Part shown: positions 1 through 5,816 of the stretch, in pieces
Layout of the letters: each line of letters begins with the position of its first letter
Numbering within the stretch: the first letter of the stretch is position 1
Assembly (NCBI GenBank): GCA_001795165.1
Contig: MGNS01000024.1
Location: forward strand, 2,550-9,393
DNA from: Chloroflexi bacterium RBG_16_57_11
Lineage (GTDB): Bacteria > Chloroflexota > Anaerolineae > Anaerolineales > UBA4823
Reading direction: 5' to 3'
DNA length: 6,844 bases
Translations under genes and position numbers: made by a program
Notes under the pieces: generated by a model
Told to the model about the DNA's origin: nothing
The model's database searches: none
What the model saw: only the letters and a program-made list of their open reading frames with translations

Positions 1-13
1 GGATATTCGTGAT

Positions 14-1606
14 CTACTCCCGAAAAATCCTCACGTGCCTGCGCGGCTCCTTGCCGTAAGAATGTGAGATCAACTCGGCGCTGCGCGCCATCTCATGTTG
101 TAATCTTCTCACCAGCGACGGACCGGGGGGCAAATCCACCCAGCGCTCGCCGTTCATCACCGCCGAAATCGCCTGTTGCGTCTGCTCCCTCACCAGGTCA
201 ATATCCGACGACTTAAACTGCTCGCCTTTCAGGTTGAACAGGTCGCTCAGGAATTGCTCCATCTGTCCTACGGTGCTCGAGCGCAGCACGTAGATCGGCA
301 GGCCGCGATGCTCGGCGTCCACGATGGGCTGCTGGCGGTCGCGATAATATTGCCGCAGGGTCACCAAGGCGTCGGCCTCGGACGACTCACGCGCCACGAT
401 GGCGGGCACACCAAGCCGCTTGGCCGCCTGCATCAGCCGGTTGCGCGCCACACCGTACGGATAGATCTTCACCGTCTGCATGACGCCGCGCACCGGTTCG
501 AAGCGCGGCATAGATGCAGGCAGCGGCTCTTCGACTGCTGTAGCAGGCTGGCGTCCGCGCCGCGGCGTTTTCGTTTCCTTCGCCTCCAGCCTGGAGGATG
601 CAACGGGCGCGGCTTTCTCGACCTGGATTTTGCCCTCGGCGTCGCGCGTGCGAATCTCCGGCGGGAGCGGGAAGCCGCGCAATAGCGCATCCACGGAGGT
701 CATGATGTCGGCGTAGACCGCGAAACGGTCGCGATTCTGTATTTCGATCAAGACATCGAACGTAGGCGGCGCACGTCTTTCCAGCACCGTCTTCTGGGTG
801 CCGCGTCGACGCGCCTCCTCGTCCGACAGCGTCACTGCTTCGATGCCGCCCACCAGGTCGCTCAAGGTTGGGTTGAGCAGCAGGTTATCAAGCGTTTGGC
901 CGTGCGCCGTGCCAATCAGCTGCACACCGCGCTCGGCGATGGTGCGGGCGGCCGCGGCTTCCAGTTCGCGCCCGATCTCGTCAATCACGATCACTTCGGG
1001 GTTGTGATTTTCCACCGCCTCGATCATCACCTCGTGCTGGAGCATTGGCTCGCGCACCTGCATACGGCGCGCCTTGCCCACCGCCGGATGCGGCACGTCG
1101 CCGTCGCCGCCAATCTCATTGGACGTGTCCACGATGACCACGCGCCTGGATTCCGCCAGGATGCGCGCCGCCTCGCGTAAGAGCGTTGTTTTACCAACAC
1201 CGGGGCGGCCGAGGATCAGCACGGACTTGCCTGACTCGACGATGTCCTGGATGATATCCACCGTGCCGTAAACGGCACGGCCGACGCGCAGTGTAAGCCC
1301 AACAATATTACCAAGCCGGTTGCGAATGGCTGAGATGCGATGCAGCGTGCGTTCGATGCCGGCGCGGTTATCGGCGTCGAACTCGCCGGTGCGCTCATCC
1401 ACGTAATCCAACTCGGCGCGCGTGACTTCCGAATCGCGTAATACAATCTCGCGGTCAATGAAACGCGCCGTGGGCACGCGGCCCAGATCGAGAATGATCT
1501 CGAGCAGATTATCGCTATCGTCCGCCTGCTCCACCGCGTTGCGAATGTCTTCGGGCAGCACGTCCAGCAGGGCTTCGAGATCGTCGGTGATTTTAAGTTG
1601 GGTCAT
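14..1606 (-). CDS. Ycf45/SpoIIIAA-like P-loop ATPase with C-terminal R3H domain
   Basis: Predicted nucleic-acid-binding ATPase of about 530 residues. From the ATG at 1606, an N-terminal region precedes a AAA/secretion-ATPase-like core with Walker A GRPGVGKTT (about 133-141) and Walker B VIVIDEIG (about 205-212). A charged, Ala/Pro-rich linker (about 320-370) leads to a domain starting near VKIYPYG, and the end carries R3H (RRLQHEMA; Arg 500, His 504), a fold that binds single-stranded nucleic acid. This order matches the Ycf45 group of cyanobacteria, plastids and Chloroflexota; the ATPase part is related to sporulation SpoIIIAA, but no other sporulation gene is visible. A TTG two codons upstream is possible, but ATG at 1606 is preferred; neither has a clear Shine-Dalgarno. 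The start lies 9 bp after the DUF2442 stop, so it is probably co-transcribed. The family assignment is firm; the cellular role is unknown. Confidence 0.9.
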   Translation of the reverse strand: MTQLKITDDLEALLDVLPEDIRNAVEQADDSDNLLEIILDLGRVPTARFIDREIVLRDSEVTRAELDYVDERTGEFDADNRAGIERTLHRISAIRNRLGNIVGLTLRVGRAVYGTVDIIQDIVESGKSVLILGRPGVGKTTLLREAARILAESRRVVIVDTSNEIGGDGDVPHPAVGKARRMQVREPMLQHEVMIEAVENHNPEVIVIDEIGRELEAAAARTIAERGVQLIGTAHGQTLDNLLLNPTLSDLVGGIEAVTLSDEEARRRGTQKTVLERRAPPTFDVLIEIQNRDRFAVYADIMTSVDALLRGFPLPPEIRTRDAEGKIQVEKAAPVASSRLEAKETKTPRRGRQPATAVEEPLPASMPRFEPVRGVMQTVKIYPYGVARNRLMQAAKRLGVPAIVARESSEADALVTLRQYYRDRQQPIVDAEHRGLPIYVLRSSTVGQMEQFLSDLFNLKGEQFKSSDIDLVREQTQQAISAVMNGERWVDLPPGPSLVRRLQHEMARSAELISHSYGKEPRRHVRIFRE

Positions 1607-1615
1607 ATACAAACA

Positions 1616-1921
1616 CTAATTATTTTTTTTCTTACGCGCCTTGAGCCACTTTTCAAGTGACTTCTGGCTTTCCCCGCTATGACGCCCCGCCAGCAAGCCC
1701 TCGATGCCAATATGCTCGTCAAGATCGGGAAACTCAATTGCATAGCCATCTCCAAGCAATTGCCAGTTCTGTCGTTCAGCAGCAGTAGCGTACATCAGGC
1801 GTGGATACCAAGCCAGCGGCACGATAATGCGGCGGCCATCGGCTAGGTCAACCATCAAGTTATCTTCAGTCACAGTGACTTTTACAGCAGTCGGTTCAAT
1901 TTCAAGAGCCAAAGTAGTCAC
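1616..1921 (-). CDS. DUF2442 domain protein
   Basis: Small protein of unknown function, 101 residues from the preferred start. It shows the DUF2442 pattern: VTVTEDNLMVDLADGR, then PLAWYPRL (about 35-42), then FPDLDEHIGIEGLLAGR (about 64-80) and a basic tail. An in-frame ATG at 1948 exists, but the GTG at 1921 is preceded by a perfect GGAGG (1928-1932) with 6-nt spacing, and family homology begins only after it. With that start it overlaps the end of the DUF4160 gene by 20 bp, which implies translational coupling. DUF4160 and DUF2442 genes are often found side by side and have been discussed as toxin-antitoxin-like pairs; I see nothing here that proves such activity. The stretch is AT-richer than the ATPase gene (24 G+C of 60 in 1861-1920 against 45 of 60 in 901-960), a weak hint of acquisition. 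Confidence 0.88.
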   Translation of the reverse strand: MTTLALEIEPTAVKVTVTEDNLMVDLADGRRIIVPLAWYPRLMYATAAERQNWQLLGDGYAIEFPDLDEHIGIEGLLAGRHSGESQKSLEKWLKARKKKNN

Positions 1922-2138
1922 GCCAGGCCTCCAGAAATCTAGTCTCATTTTTAATGACGGCGCGAGCGATTTCGTTTAATTCGTGTCCAGCAAAGCCTCT
2001 GTTCCTTGCAAGCACAACGGGTGAAAGCCAGAATTTTGCAATTCGTCGTTCACGTTTTACATGAATGTGAGGCGGCTCGCCCTTGTCGGAACTGAAAAAG
2101 ATAAACGTGTACTGACCTTCAATCAGAACAGTTGGCAT
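1902..2138 (-). CDS. DUF4160 domain protein
   Basis: Small protein of 78 residues that is essentially one DUF4160 domain, with no signal peptide or membrane segment. Hallmarks seen: start MPTVLIEGQYTFIFFS, the PPHIHV motif (22-27), AKFWLSPV (34-41), and the end FLEAWRDYFGS. Length and ends fit an intact family member. The ATG at 2138 lies 30 bp after the stop of the GNAT-like gene, with a GGGG stretch about 8 bp upstream as a modest ribosome site. Its 3' end overlaps the DUF2442 start, so the pair is probably translated together. Molecular function is unknown; a toxin-antitoxin role is a guess from the frequent pairing of these families. Confidence 0.88.
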   Translation of the reverse strand: MPTVLIEGQYTFIFFSSDKGEPPHIHVKRERRIAKFWLSPVVLARNRGFAGHELNEIARAVIKNETRFLEAWRDYFGS

Positions 2139-2150
2139 GTCAATGACCCC

Positions 2151-2159
2151 ATTTTATCA
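2151..2159 (-). promoter_or_regulatory. possible extended -10 element ahead of DUF4160
   Basis: On the minus strand the 30-bp gap between the GNAT-like stop and the DUF4160 ATG contains TGATAAAAT, which matches the extended -10 form TGnTAnAAT. No convincing -35 lies 17 bp upstream (GAAAGA). The start would fall about 6-7 bp before the ATG, giving a very short or near-leaderless transcript. This is a weak candidate for independent expression of the DUF pair. Confidence 0.25.
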
Positions 2160-2168
2160 TGCACCGTT

Positions 2169-3077
2169 TTACTTCTTTCCTTCCAGCCTGCTTGGCTGCA
2201 CGCTCACCCCTGCGGGTTGCGTGGCGCGCACTGCATGTTCGTCCTTCACCAGCCGCGTCAGGTGTTTGACCATCACCGCTTGGCGCGCGGCGGCCCTGGC
2301 GCCCAGATCTTCGAGCACTGGTTCCAGCCAAGCCTGATAGGAACGCACGCATAGATAGATTGGACGGTTGCGACGGTCAGGCAGGCAGCTGATCAGCGCG
2401 GCCAATTTGGCGCCCACCTCTGTCGCTTCAGGATGGATCAGCGGAAACAACACGATCCCATACACACCATGCGTCATGTTCACATAGCACTTCACTTCCT
2501 CATTGCACATCCAGCCAATCGCGTTTTTGGGTATGGGTTCGACGGGTTGTAACAACGGCGGGACAATTTGATAATACAAGCTTTGGACGGCGGGCAGATG
2601 CGCCGAACGCACGCGTGTCCAATCTGGCCTCTTCTCTGCTTCTATTATCCCAGAGACATCCCACATCCTCTGCCAGGCATACACCGAGAAACCCGCCTTG
2701 CGCAAAGGAATAAAAGCCTCGCCCGTTTCATCCACTTCCGCCAGGACGTGAAATGCGCCCCATGTTCCTGCCTCGGCGGACAGACTCTCGATGAGATCCA
2801 GGATTTCGGGATGTTCCAGGTTAGATGATGGAGCAAGATACAACAGCTTGGCAAATGTCTCGCCGCGCGTGTGAATAATGCCCCCCAACACGGATGTGCC
2901 ATCGGCGCTGGCAATCGCCGCATAGACATGCCGCGCTGGATTCATGTAAGCCAGCAGCCCGACCGCGCCGAGCGGATTGCCGCGCGTCAGCGTGCGCGCC
3001 GTGTCCAGGCCGACGGCATCACTGCGGTGATGATAGAGGGCTGGCAGGTCAAGCAAATCGAGAGGGCGAATGGACAT
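2169..3077 (-). CDS. GNAT-like (acetyltransferase-fold) protein
   Basis: About 302 residues from the ATG at 3077 (MSIRPLDLLDLPALYHH). The opening has the typical GNAT form, in which a basic/Leu-rich strand is followed by an acidic helix. A first GNAT-like half runs to about residue 145, with LGGIIHTR and FIPLRKAGFSVYAWQRMW, the latter resembling the C-terminal part of the fold. The second half (from about 155) could be a degenerate second copy ending in YLCVRSYQAWLEPVLEDLGA. I cannot find a clear acetyl-CoA loop (Q/RxxGxG/A), so activity and substrate are unknown. An in-frame ATG at 3134, 2 bp after the pdxT stop, would add 19 residues that look unlike the family; neither start has a Shine-Dalgarno. 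Genomic position suggests co-transcription with pdxT. Family assignment is moderate. Confidence 0.72.
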   Translation of the reverse strand: MSIRPLDLLDLPALYHHRSDAVGLDTARTLTRGNPLGAVGLLAYMNPARHVYAAIASADGTSVLGGIIHTRGETFAKLLYLAPSSNLEHPEILDLIESLSAEAGTWGAFHVLAEVDETGEAFIPLRKAGFSVYAWQRMWDVSGIIEAEKRPDWTRVRSAHLPAVQSLYYQIVPPLLQPVEPIPKNAIGWMCNEEVKCYVNMTHGVYGIVLFPLIHPEATEVGAKLAALISCLPDRRNRPIYLCVRSYQAWLEPVLEDLGARAAARQAVMVKHLTRLVKDEHAVRATQPAGVSVQPSRLEGKK

Positions 3078-3136
3078 TATTATTGCAATGTGCGGTGTTG
3101 CAGGGATCAGCGGCGGCCGTTCCCTACAAGGCATAA

Positions 3137-3715
3137 TTAATCAGCCAATGATAAAAAATATTCATGAAAGCGCGTATCGTCGGTCAGCTCGGGGTGAAAT
3201 GCCGTCGCCAGCAGATGGCCTTGCTGCGCGGCGACAATCCTCTTGTCCGGAAGAGATGCCAGCACCTTTGCCTCTCCATTCACGGATTCGATCATCGGTG
3301 CACGAATAAAAACTGCGTGATACGGTTTTTTCAAGCCGGTGGCGGCTTTGAGTGCGGGCACATCCAGATCGGCCTCGAAAGAGTTGACCTGGCGGCCAAA
3401 AGCATTACGCGCCACTTTGATATCCATGAGGTCAAGCAGGGGCTGCTTACGGCTTACGTCTTTCGAAAGAAAGATTGCGCCTGCGCAAGTTCCCCAAATG
3501 GCATGTCGTTGCCCAAACTGCTGCAACGGCTTCAGCATGCCAAAATCAGTGGCGAGTTTGCCGAGGGTCGTCGATTCGCCGCCAGGAATGATCAGCCCGT
3601 CAAGATCTTTAAGATGCTCAGGCAGGCGCACTTCGGAGGTTTCCACCTTCAGGTGTTTGAGCATGGCAATGTGTTCAGCGAAATCGCCCTGTAAGGCCAG
3701 GACACCAATTTTCAT
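3137..3715 (-). CDS. pdxT: PLP synthase glutaminase subunit PdxT
   Basis: Class I glutamine amidotransferase of 192 residues that hydrolyses glutamine and channels ammonia to PdxS for synthesis of pyridoxal 5'-phosphate by the DXP-independent route; it is cytoplasmic and works in a PdxS-PdxT complex. Seen: MKIGVLALQGDF at the start, the oxyanion-loop motif PGGESTT (44-50), the nucleophile elbow GTCAGA with Cys77, RNAFGRQ (103-109), IRAP (137-140), and the catalytic pair His174/Glu176 in FHPEL. Length and all catalytic residues are normal, so it should be active. The start lies 11 bp after the stop of the RidA-like gene, and that gene separates it from pdxS. The ribosome site is weak (GAAGAT upstream), consistent with translation within a polycistronic mRNA. 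Confidence 0.97.
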   Translation of the reverse strand: MKIGVLALQGDFAEHIAMLKHLKVETSEVRLPEHLKDLDGLIIPGGESTTLGKLATDFGMLKPLQQFGQRHAIWGTCAGAIFLSKDVSRKQPLLDLMDIKVARNAFGRQVNSFEADLDVPALKAATGLKKPYHAVFIRAPMIESVNGEAKVLASLPDKRIVAAQQGHLLATAFHPELTDDTRFHEYFLSLAD

Positions 3716-3726
3716 AAGCGCATCTT

Positions 3727-4116
3727 CTAACTCGGCAGCGCCGCCGTAACTTCAACCTCAAGGTCAATGCCATCAATGGGCGAGGTCGCTTGCACTGTGA
3801 CTTTGGCAGGTTCCTGCCCTTTCGTAAAGTACTCACGATAGACTTGATTGACTTTTTGGCGATCGCTCGTATTCCGTAAATAAATATTCACCTTGACAAT
3901 ATCGTCCATTGTGGCGCCACAAGAAGCCAACAAAAACTTCACGTTCTCTAAAGCCTGTCTGGCTTGCGTCATTATGTCGCCGCCGATGATCCTGCCGGTT
4001 GAAAGATCTGCTGACAATTGACTGGTAAGAAAGAGGAAACCACCTGCTCTTACCACATGGCTGAATCCCGTTTCAGATGGCACAATTCCGGGAATGGGAA
4101 CTACTTCCTTTTTCAC
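3727..4116 (-). CDS. RidA/YjgF family protein with Lys at the key Arg position
   Basis: RidA (YjgF/YER057c/UK114) family protein of 129 residues; such proteins form trimers and many deaminate reactive enamine/imine intermediates such as 2-aminoacrylate made by PLP enzymes. Seen: VVRAGGFLFLTSQLS, the QARQALENVKFLL helix, DIVKVNIYL, and the closing DLEVEVTAALP. Counting puts Lys at 105 (EPAKVTVQ), where Escherichia coli RidA has the essential Arg105 in PARS; Glu120 appears retained. This suggests a non-RidA subfamily with altered or lost deaminase activity. Translation starts at a GTG only 2 bp after the pdxS stop and ends 11 bp before pdxT, so it is embedded in the vitamin B6 operon and probably coupled to it. 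Family is secure; enzymatic activity is uncertain. Confidence 0.93.
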   Translation of the reverse strand: MKKEVVPIPGIVPSETGFSHVVRAGGFLFLTSQLSADLSTGRIIGGDIMTQARQALENVKFLLASCGATMDDIVKVNIYLRNTSDRQKVNQVYREYFTKGQEPAKVTVQATSPIDGIDLEVEVTAALPS

Positions 4117-4118
4117 AA

Positions 4119-5006
4119 CTACCAGCCGCGTCCCGCCAGTTTTTCCTCTTCGGGCATGGTCGCCACCGTGCGGCCTACCATCGGCTCGCCGAGATTCTTG
4201 CTGACTTCCGCCAGAATTCCTGCGTCCTGATAATGGGTCACAGCCTTGACGATGGCCGCCGCGCGCCTGGCTGGGTCGCCGCTCTTGAAGACGCCTGATC
4301 CCACGAATACGCCGTCCACTCCGAGCTGCATCATCAGCGCCGCGTCGGCAGGGGTTGCCACACCGCCCGCCGCAAAGTTGACCACCGGCGTGCGTCCGAG
4401 TTCCTTGGTTTCCTTTACAAGCTCATACGGGGCACCGATCTCTTTGGCGTAGGCCATCAGTTCTTCGTCGGCCTTGGTTTGCAAGTGGCGGATCTCGCCC
4501 AATACGCTGCGTGCGTGACGCACAGCCTCCACCACATCGCCGGTGCCGGCCTCACCTTTTGTGCGGATCATCGCCGCGCCTTCACCGATGCGTCGCAACG
4601 CCTCACCTAAATTACGGCAGCCGCACACAAACGGGACTTTAAATAAATGCTTATTGATGTGGTGTTCCTCGTCAGCGGGCGTCAGGACTTCAGACTCGTC
4701 AATGTAGTCCACACCGATGGCTTCGAGGATTTGCGCCTCAACGAAATGTCCGATGCGGCATTTGGCCATCACGGGGATCGTGACCGAGTCCATGATTTTC
4801 ATGATCAGCTCGGGATCAGACATGCGCGCCACACCGCCCTGGGCGCGGATATCGGCAGGCACGCGTTCCAGCGCCATCACCGCGCAGGCGCCGGCGTCTT
4901 CAGCAATTTTCGCATGCTCAGGAGTCACCACATCCATGATGACGCCGCCTTTGAGCATTTGCGCCAGTCCCTTTTTGACAGCGAAAGTACCAGTTTGTCC
5001 TTCCAT
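4119..5006 (-). CDS. pdxS: PLP synthase subunit PdxS
   Basis: Lyase/synthase subunit of 295 residues that condenses ribose 5-phosphate, glyceraldehyde 3-phosphate and PdxT-delivered ammonia into pyridoxal 5'-phosphate; it forms a (beta/alpha)8-barrel dodecamer. Seen: GTFAVKKGLAQMLKGGVIMDVV with Asp25, MAKCRIGHF with the Schiff-base lysine at about 82, DESEVLTPADEEHHINK, VCGCRNLGEALRRI, and RTKGEAGTG with the second lysine at about 150, then AAGGVATPADAALMMQLGVDGVFVGSG near the phosphate site. All key residues are present. The ATG at 5006 is chosen because AAGGAG (5013-5018) lies 6 nt upstream and the family begins with M-E-x-Q-TGTFAVKKG; upstream in-frame starts at 5033 and 5045 would add 9 and 13 atypical residues. 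First gene of the leftward unit. Confidence 0.98.
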   Translation of the reverse strand: MEGQTGTFAVKKGLAQMLKGGVIMDVVTPEHAKIAEDAGACAVMALERVPADIRAQGGVARMSDPELIMKIMDSVTIPVMAKCRIGHFVEAQILEAIGVDYIDESEVLTPADEEHHINKHLFKVPFVCGCRNLGEALRRIGEGAAMIRTKGEAGTGDVVEAVRHARSVLGEIRHLQTKADEELMAYAKEIGAPYELVKETKELGRTPVVNFAAGGVATPADAALMMQLGVDGVFVGSGVFKSGDPARRAAAIVKAVTHYQDAGILAEVSKNLGEPMVGRTVATMPEEEKLAGRGW

Positions 5007-5012
5007 CTCAAA

Positions 5013-5018
5013 CTCCTT
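5013..5018 (-). promoter_or_regulatory. Shine-Dalgarno of pdxS
   Basis: AAGGAG on the minus strand, 6 nt before the ATG at 5006. It is the strongest ribosome site on the left side and decides the pdxS start over the longer in-frame options. Confidence 0.85.
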
Positions 5019-5035
5019 CTCTAAGTCGCGCATAG

Positions 5036-5044
5036 ATTCTACCA
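5036..5044 (-). promoter_or_regulatory. candidate extended -10 promoter of pdxS
   Basis: On the minus strand TGGTAGAAT matches the extended -10 form TGnTATAAT with one mismatch. Transcription would start near 5029, leaving a leader of about 23 nt that still includes the AAGGAG. The hexamer at 17-bp spacing upstream (TCATTT) is a poor -35, so this would be an extended -10 or activator-dependent promoter. Its upstream edge touches a CACGCGTG palindrome. Confidence 0.45.
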
Positions 5045-5079
5045 CGCGTGTTTACGCTAAATGATGATAAGCACGCGTG
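5043..5079. repeat. paired CACGCGTG palindromes
   Basis: Two identical 8-bp palindromes, CACGCGTG, lie at 5043-5050 and 5072-5079, 29 bp centre to centre; the second extends to GCACGCGTGC. They sit at about -17 and -46 relative to the inferred pdxS start, where an operator for a dimeric regulator would be expected. A further copy inside the GNAT-like gene (2610-2617) shows that the 8-mer is not unique, so function is unproven. Confidence 0.4.
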
Positions 5080-5084
5080 CGGCG

Positions 5085-5119
5085 GGAGGCCATGCTGATC
5101 TTGGCGATGCTTGGCCTCC
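5085..5119. repeat. inverted repeat in the pdxS/gntR intergenic region
   Basis: GGAGGCCA (5085-5092) is perfectly complementary to TGGCCTCC (5112-5119); beyond one T-T mismatch two more pairs (GC/GC) form, giving a 10-of-11 stem around a loop of about 13 nt. It lies upstream of both inferred promoters, so it is more likely a DNA-level site than a leader structure, unless pdxS transcription starts farther upstream. Confidence 0.4.
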
Positions 5120-5173
5120 GAATTTTCTGTGGTCATTAGTATTCGCGTTGGACCCTGGGCCCAGACGTGCCCC

Positions 5174-5202
5174 TTGACAAAAAATCCAACCCTGCATACA
5201 AT
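5174..5202 (+). promoter_or_regulatory. near-consensus housekeeping promoter of the GntR gene
   Basis: TTGACA (5174-5179), a 17-bp spacer and TACAAT (5197-5202) form an almost perfect sigma70/sigmaA promoter. The start should lie near 5209, giving a leader of about 34 nt before the ATG at 5243. This excludes in-frame ATGs at 5111 and 5204 as the main start. A 10-bp palindrome CTGGGCCCAG (5155-5164) lies just upstream. Confidence 0.75.
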
Positions 5203-5229
5203 TATGACAATGATACAATTAGTTCAATT
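5198..5229 (+). repeat. iterated ACAATT-like boxes over the gntR start site
   Basis: Four near-identical hexamers, ACAATT (5198), ACAATG (5207), ACAATT (5215) and TCAATT (5224), follow at 9, 8 and 9 bp. A longer direct copy, ATACAATTA, occurs at 5196-5204 and 5213-5221. They overlap the -10 and the inferred transcription start, as an autoregulatory operator would. Low sequence complexity in an AT-rich promoter is the alternative. Confidence 0.4.
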
Positions 5230-5242
5230 TCAGAAAACCGAG

Positions 5243-5665
5243 ATGAATGACAAGCAACCGTTCAGCCTTCAACTCGACTTCCGCTCCGGGTTACCAATCT
5301 ACATCCAGATCATGAATCAGATCGAGCAGCGCGTTATATCCGGGAGCTTGAAGCCGGGTGACCAGTTGCCAACCGTGCGCGCCCTGGCGCTGAATCTGCG
5401 CGTGAACTTCAACACCGTGGCACGGGCTTATCGTTTATTGGACGAGGCGCGCATTATCTCAACGCAACAAGGACGCGGCACCTATATCACAGAAGTGCCG
5501 CCGGCCGAAGTCCCTGAACGGTTAAGACGCGAATCACTCCAGGCGCTGGCGCAGCGTTATATCAGTGAGGCCAGGCGCTTGAACTTTTCACAGCGAGAGA
5601 TAAGCCAAATGGTCAAAGACCAGTTGCTGGTCTGGAAGGAAACGCAGCATATTGAACGCGAATAA
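5243..5665 (+). CDS. GntR-family (YtrA subfamily) transcriptional regulator
   Basis: DNA-binding regulator of 140 residues. A GntR winged helix spans about 17-83 (PIYIQIMNQIEQRVISGSL, then PGDQLPTVRALA, VNFNTVARAYRLLDE and the wing GRGTYI). The C-terminal part (about 90-135) is a short helical region, too small for the effector domains of FadR or HutC types or the aminotransferase domain of MocR/PdxR types, which places it in the YtrA class of short dimeric regulators. The start at 5243 is chosen because the promoter predicts transcription from about 5209 and homology begins shortly after; no clear Shine-Dalgarno precedes it. YtrA members usually control adjacent ABC transporters and themselves; none is seen here. 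Neighbours are the divergent pdxS unit and a downstream SPFH gene, so either could be its target. Ligand unknown. Confidence 0.92.
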   Translation: MNDKQPFSLQLDFRSGLPIYIQIMNQIEQRVISGSLKPGDQLPTVRALALNLRVNFNTVARAYRLLDEARIISTQQGRGTYITEVPPAEVPERLRRESLQALAQRYISEARRLNFSQREISQMVKDQLLVWKETQHIERE

Positions 5666-5685
5666 TTTAACAAAGTTACATTATT
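5661..5685. repeat. AT-rich inverted repeat at the gntR stop codon
   Basis: Arms AATAATTTAAC (5661-5671) and GTTACATTATT (5675-5685) are complementary at 10 of 11 positions around a 3-nt AAA loop, and include the gntR stop codon. No T-run follows, so it is not a standard intrinsic terminator; it may be an operator or weak mRNA hairpin. The rest of the 151-bp gap (5686-5802) has only poor promoter matches such as TTGAAA (5717-5722) with GATTAT (5741-5746). Confidence 0.4.
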
Positions 5686-5802
5686 TATAGGACACGAAAA
5701 AAGGAGAAGGCCGTTTTTGAAAACTCATTCGTGAAATACTGATTATGACATTGTGCCCGCTATCAAATTGCAGCCCAGCAGAAATCGTAAATTAAATAAA
5801 AT

Positions 5803-5808
5803 GAGGAG
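5803..5808 (+). promoter_or_regulatory. Shine-Dalgarno of the SPFH gene
   Basis: GAGGAG lies 8 nt before the ATG at 5817. It fixes the start of the SPFH gene and shows that it can be translated independently of gntR. Confidence 0.8.
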
Positions 5809-5816
5809 AATGCAAA

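Noticed and set aside
176..685. 169-codon open frame on the plus strand opposite the R3H ATPase
   Set aside because: His/Arg/Gln-rich antisense shadow in GC-rich DNA; the minus strand encodes a well-supported ATPase.
1922..1948. Longer DUF2442 start at ATG 1948
   Set aside because: The GTG at 1921 has a perfect GGAGG at 6-nt spacing and homology begins after it; the extension is an overlap with DUF4160 in another frame.
2610..2617. Third CACGCGTG copy
   Set aside because: It lies inside the GNAT-like coding region with no promoter nearby; it is taken as background frequency in GC-rich DNA.
3164..3694. 176-codon open frame on the plus strand opposite pdxT
   Set aside because: It is wholly antisense to pdxT, which has all family motifs; its translation shows no recognisable domain.
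5155..5164. CTGGGCCCAG palindrome upstream of the gntR -35
   Set aside because: A single 10-bp GC palindrome without a second copy or support is too little to call an operator.
5111..5242. N-terminal extension of the GntR protein
   Set aside because: The near-consensus promoter lies inside it and predicts transcription from about 5209, and the added residues are unlike GntR proteins.
5717..5734. Possible five-codon leader peptide (TTG AAA ACT CAT TCG TGA) after AAGGAGAA
   Set aside because: Too short to distinguish from chance, and no attenuator-like structure follows.
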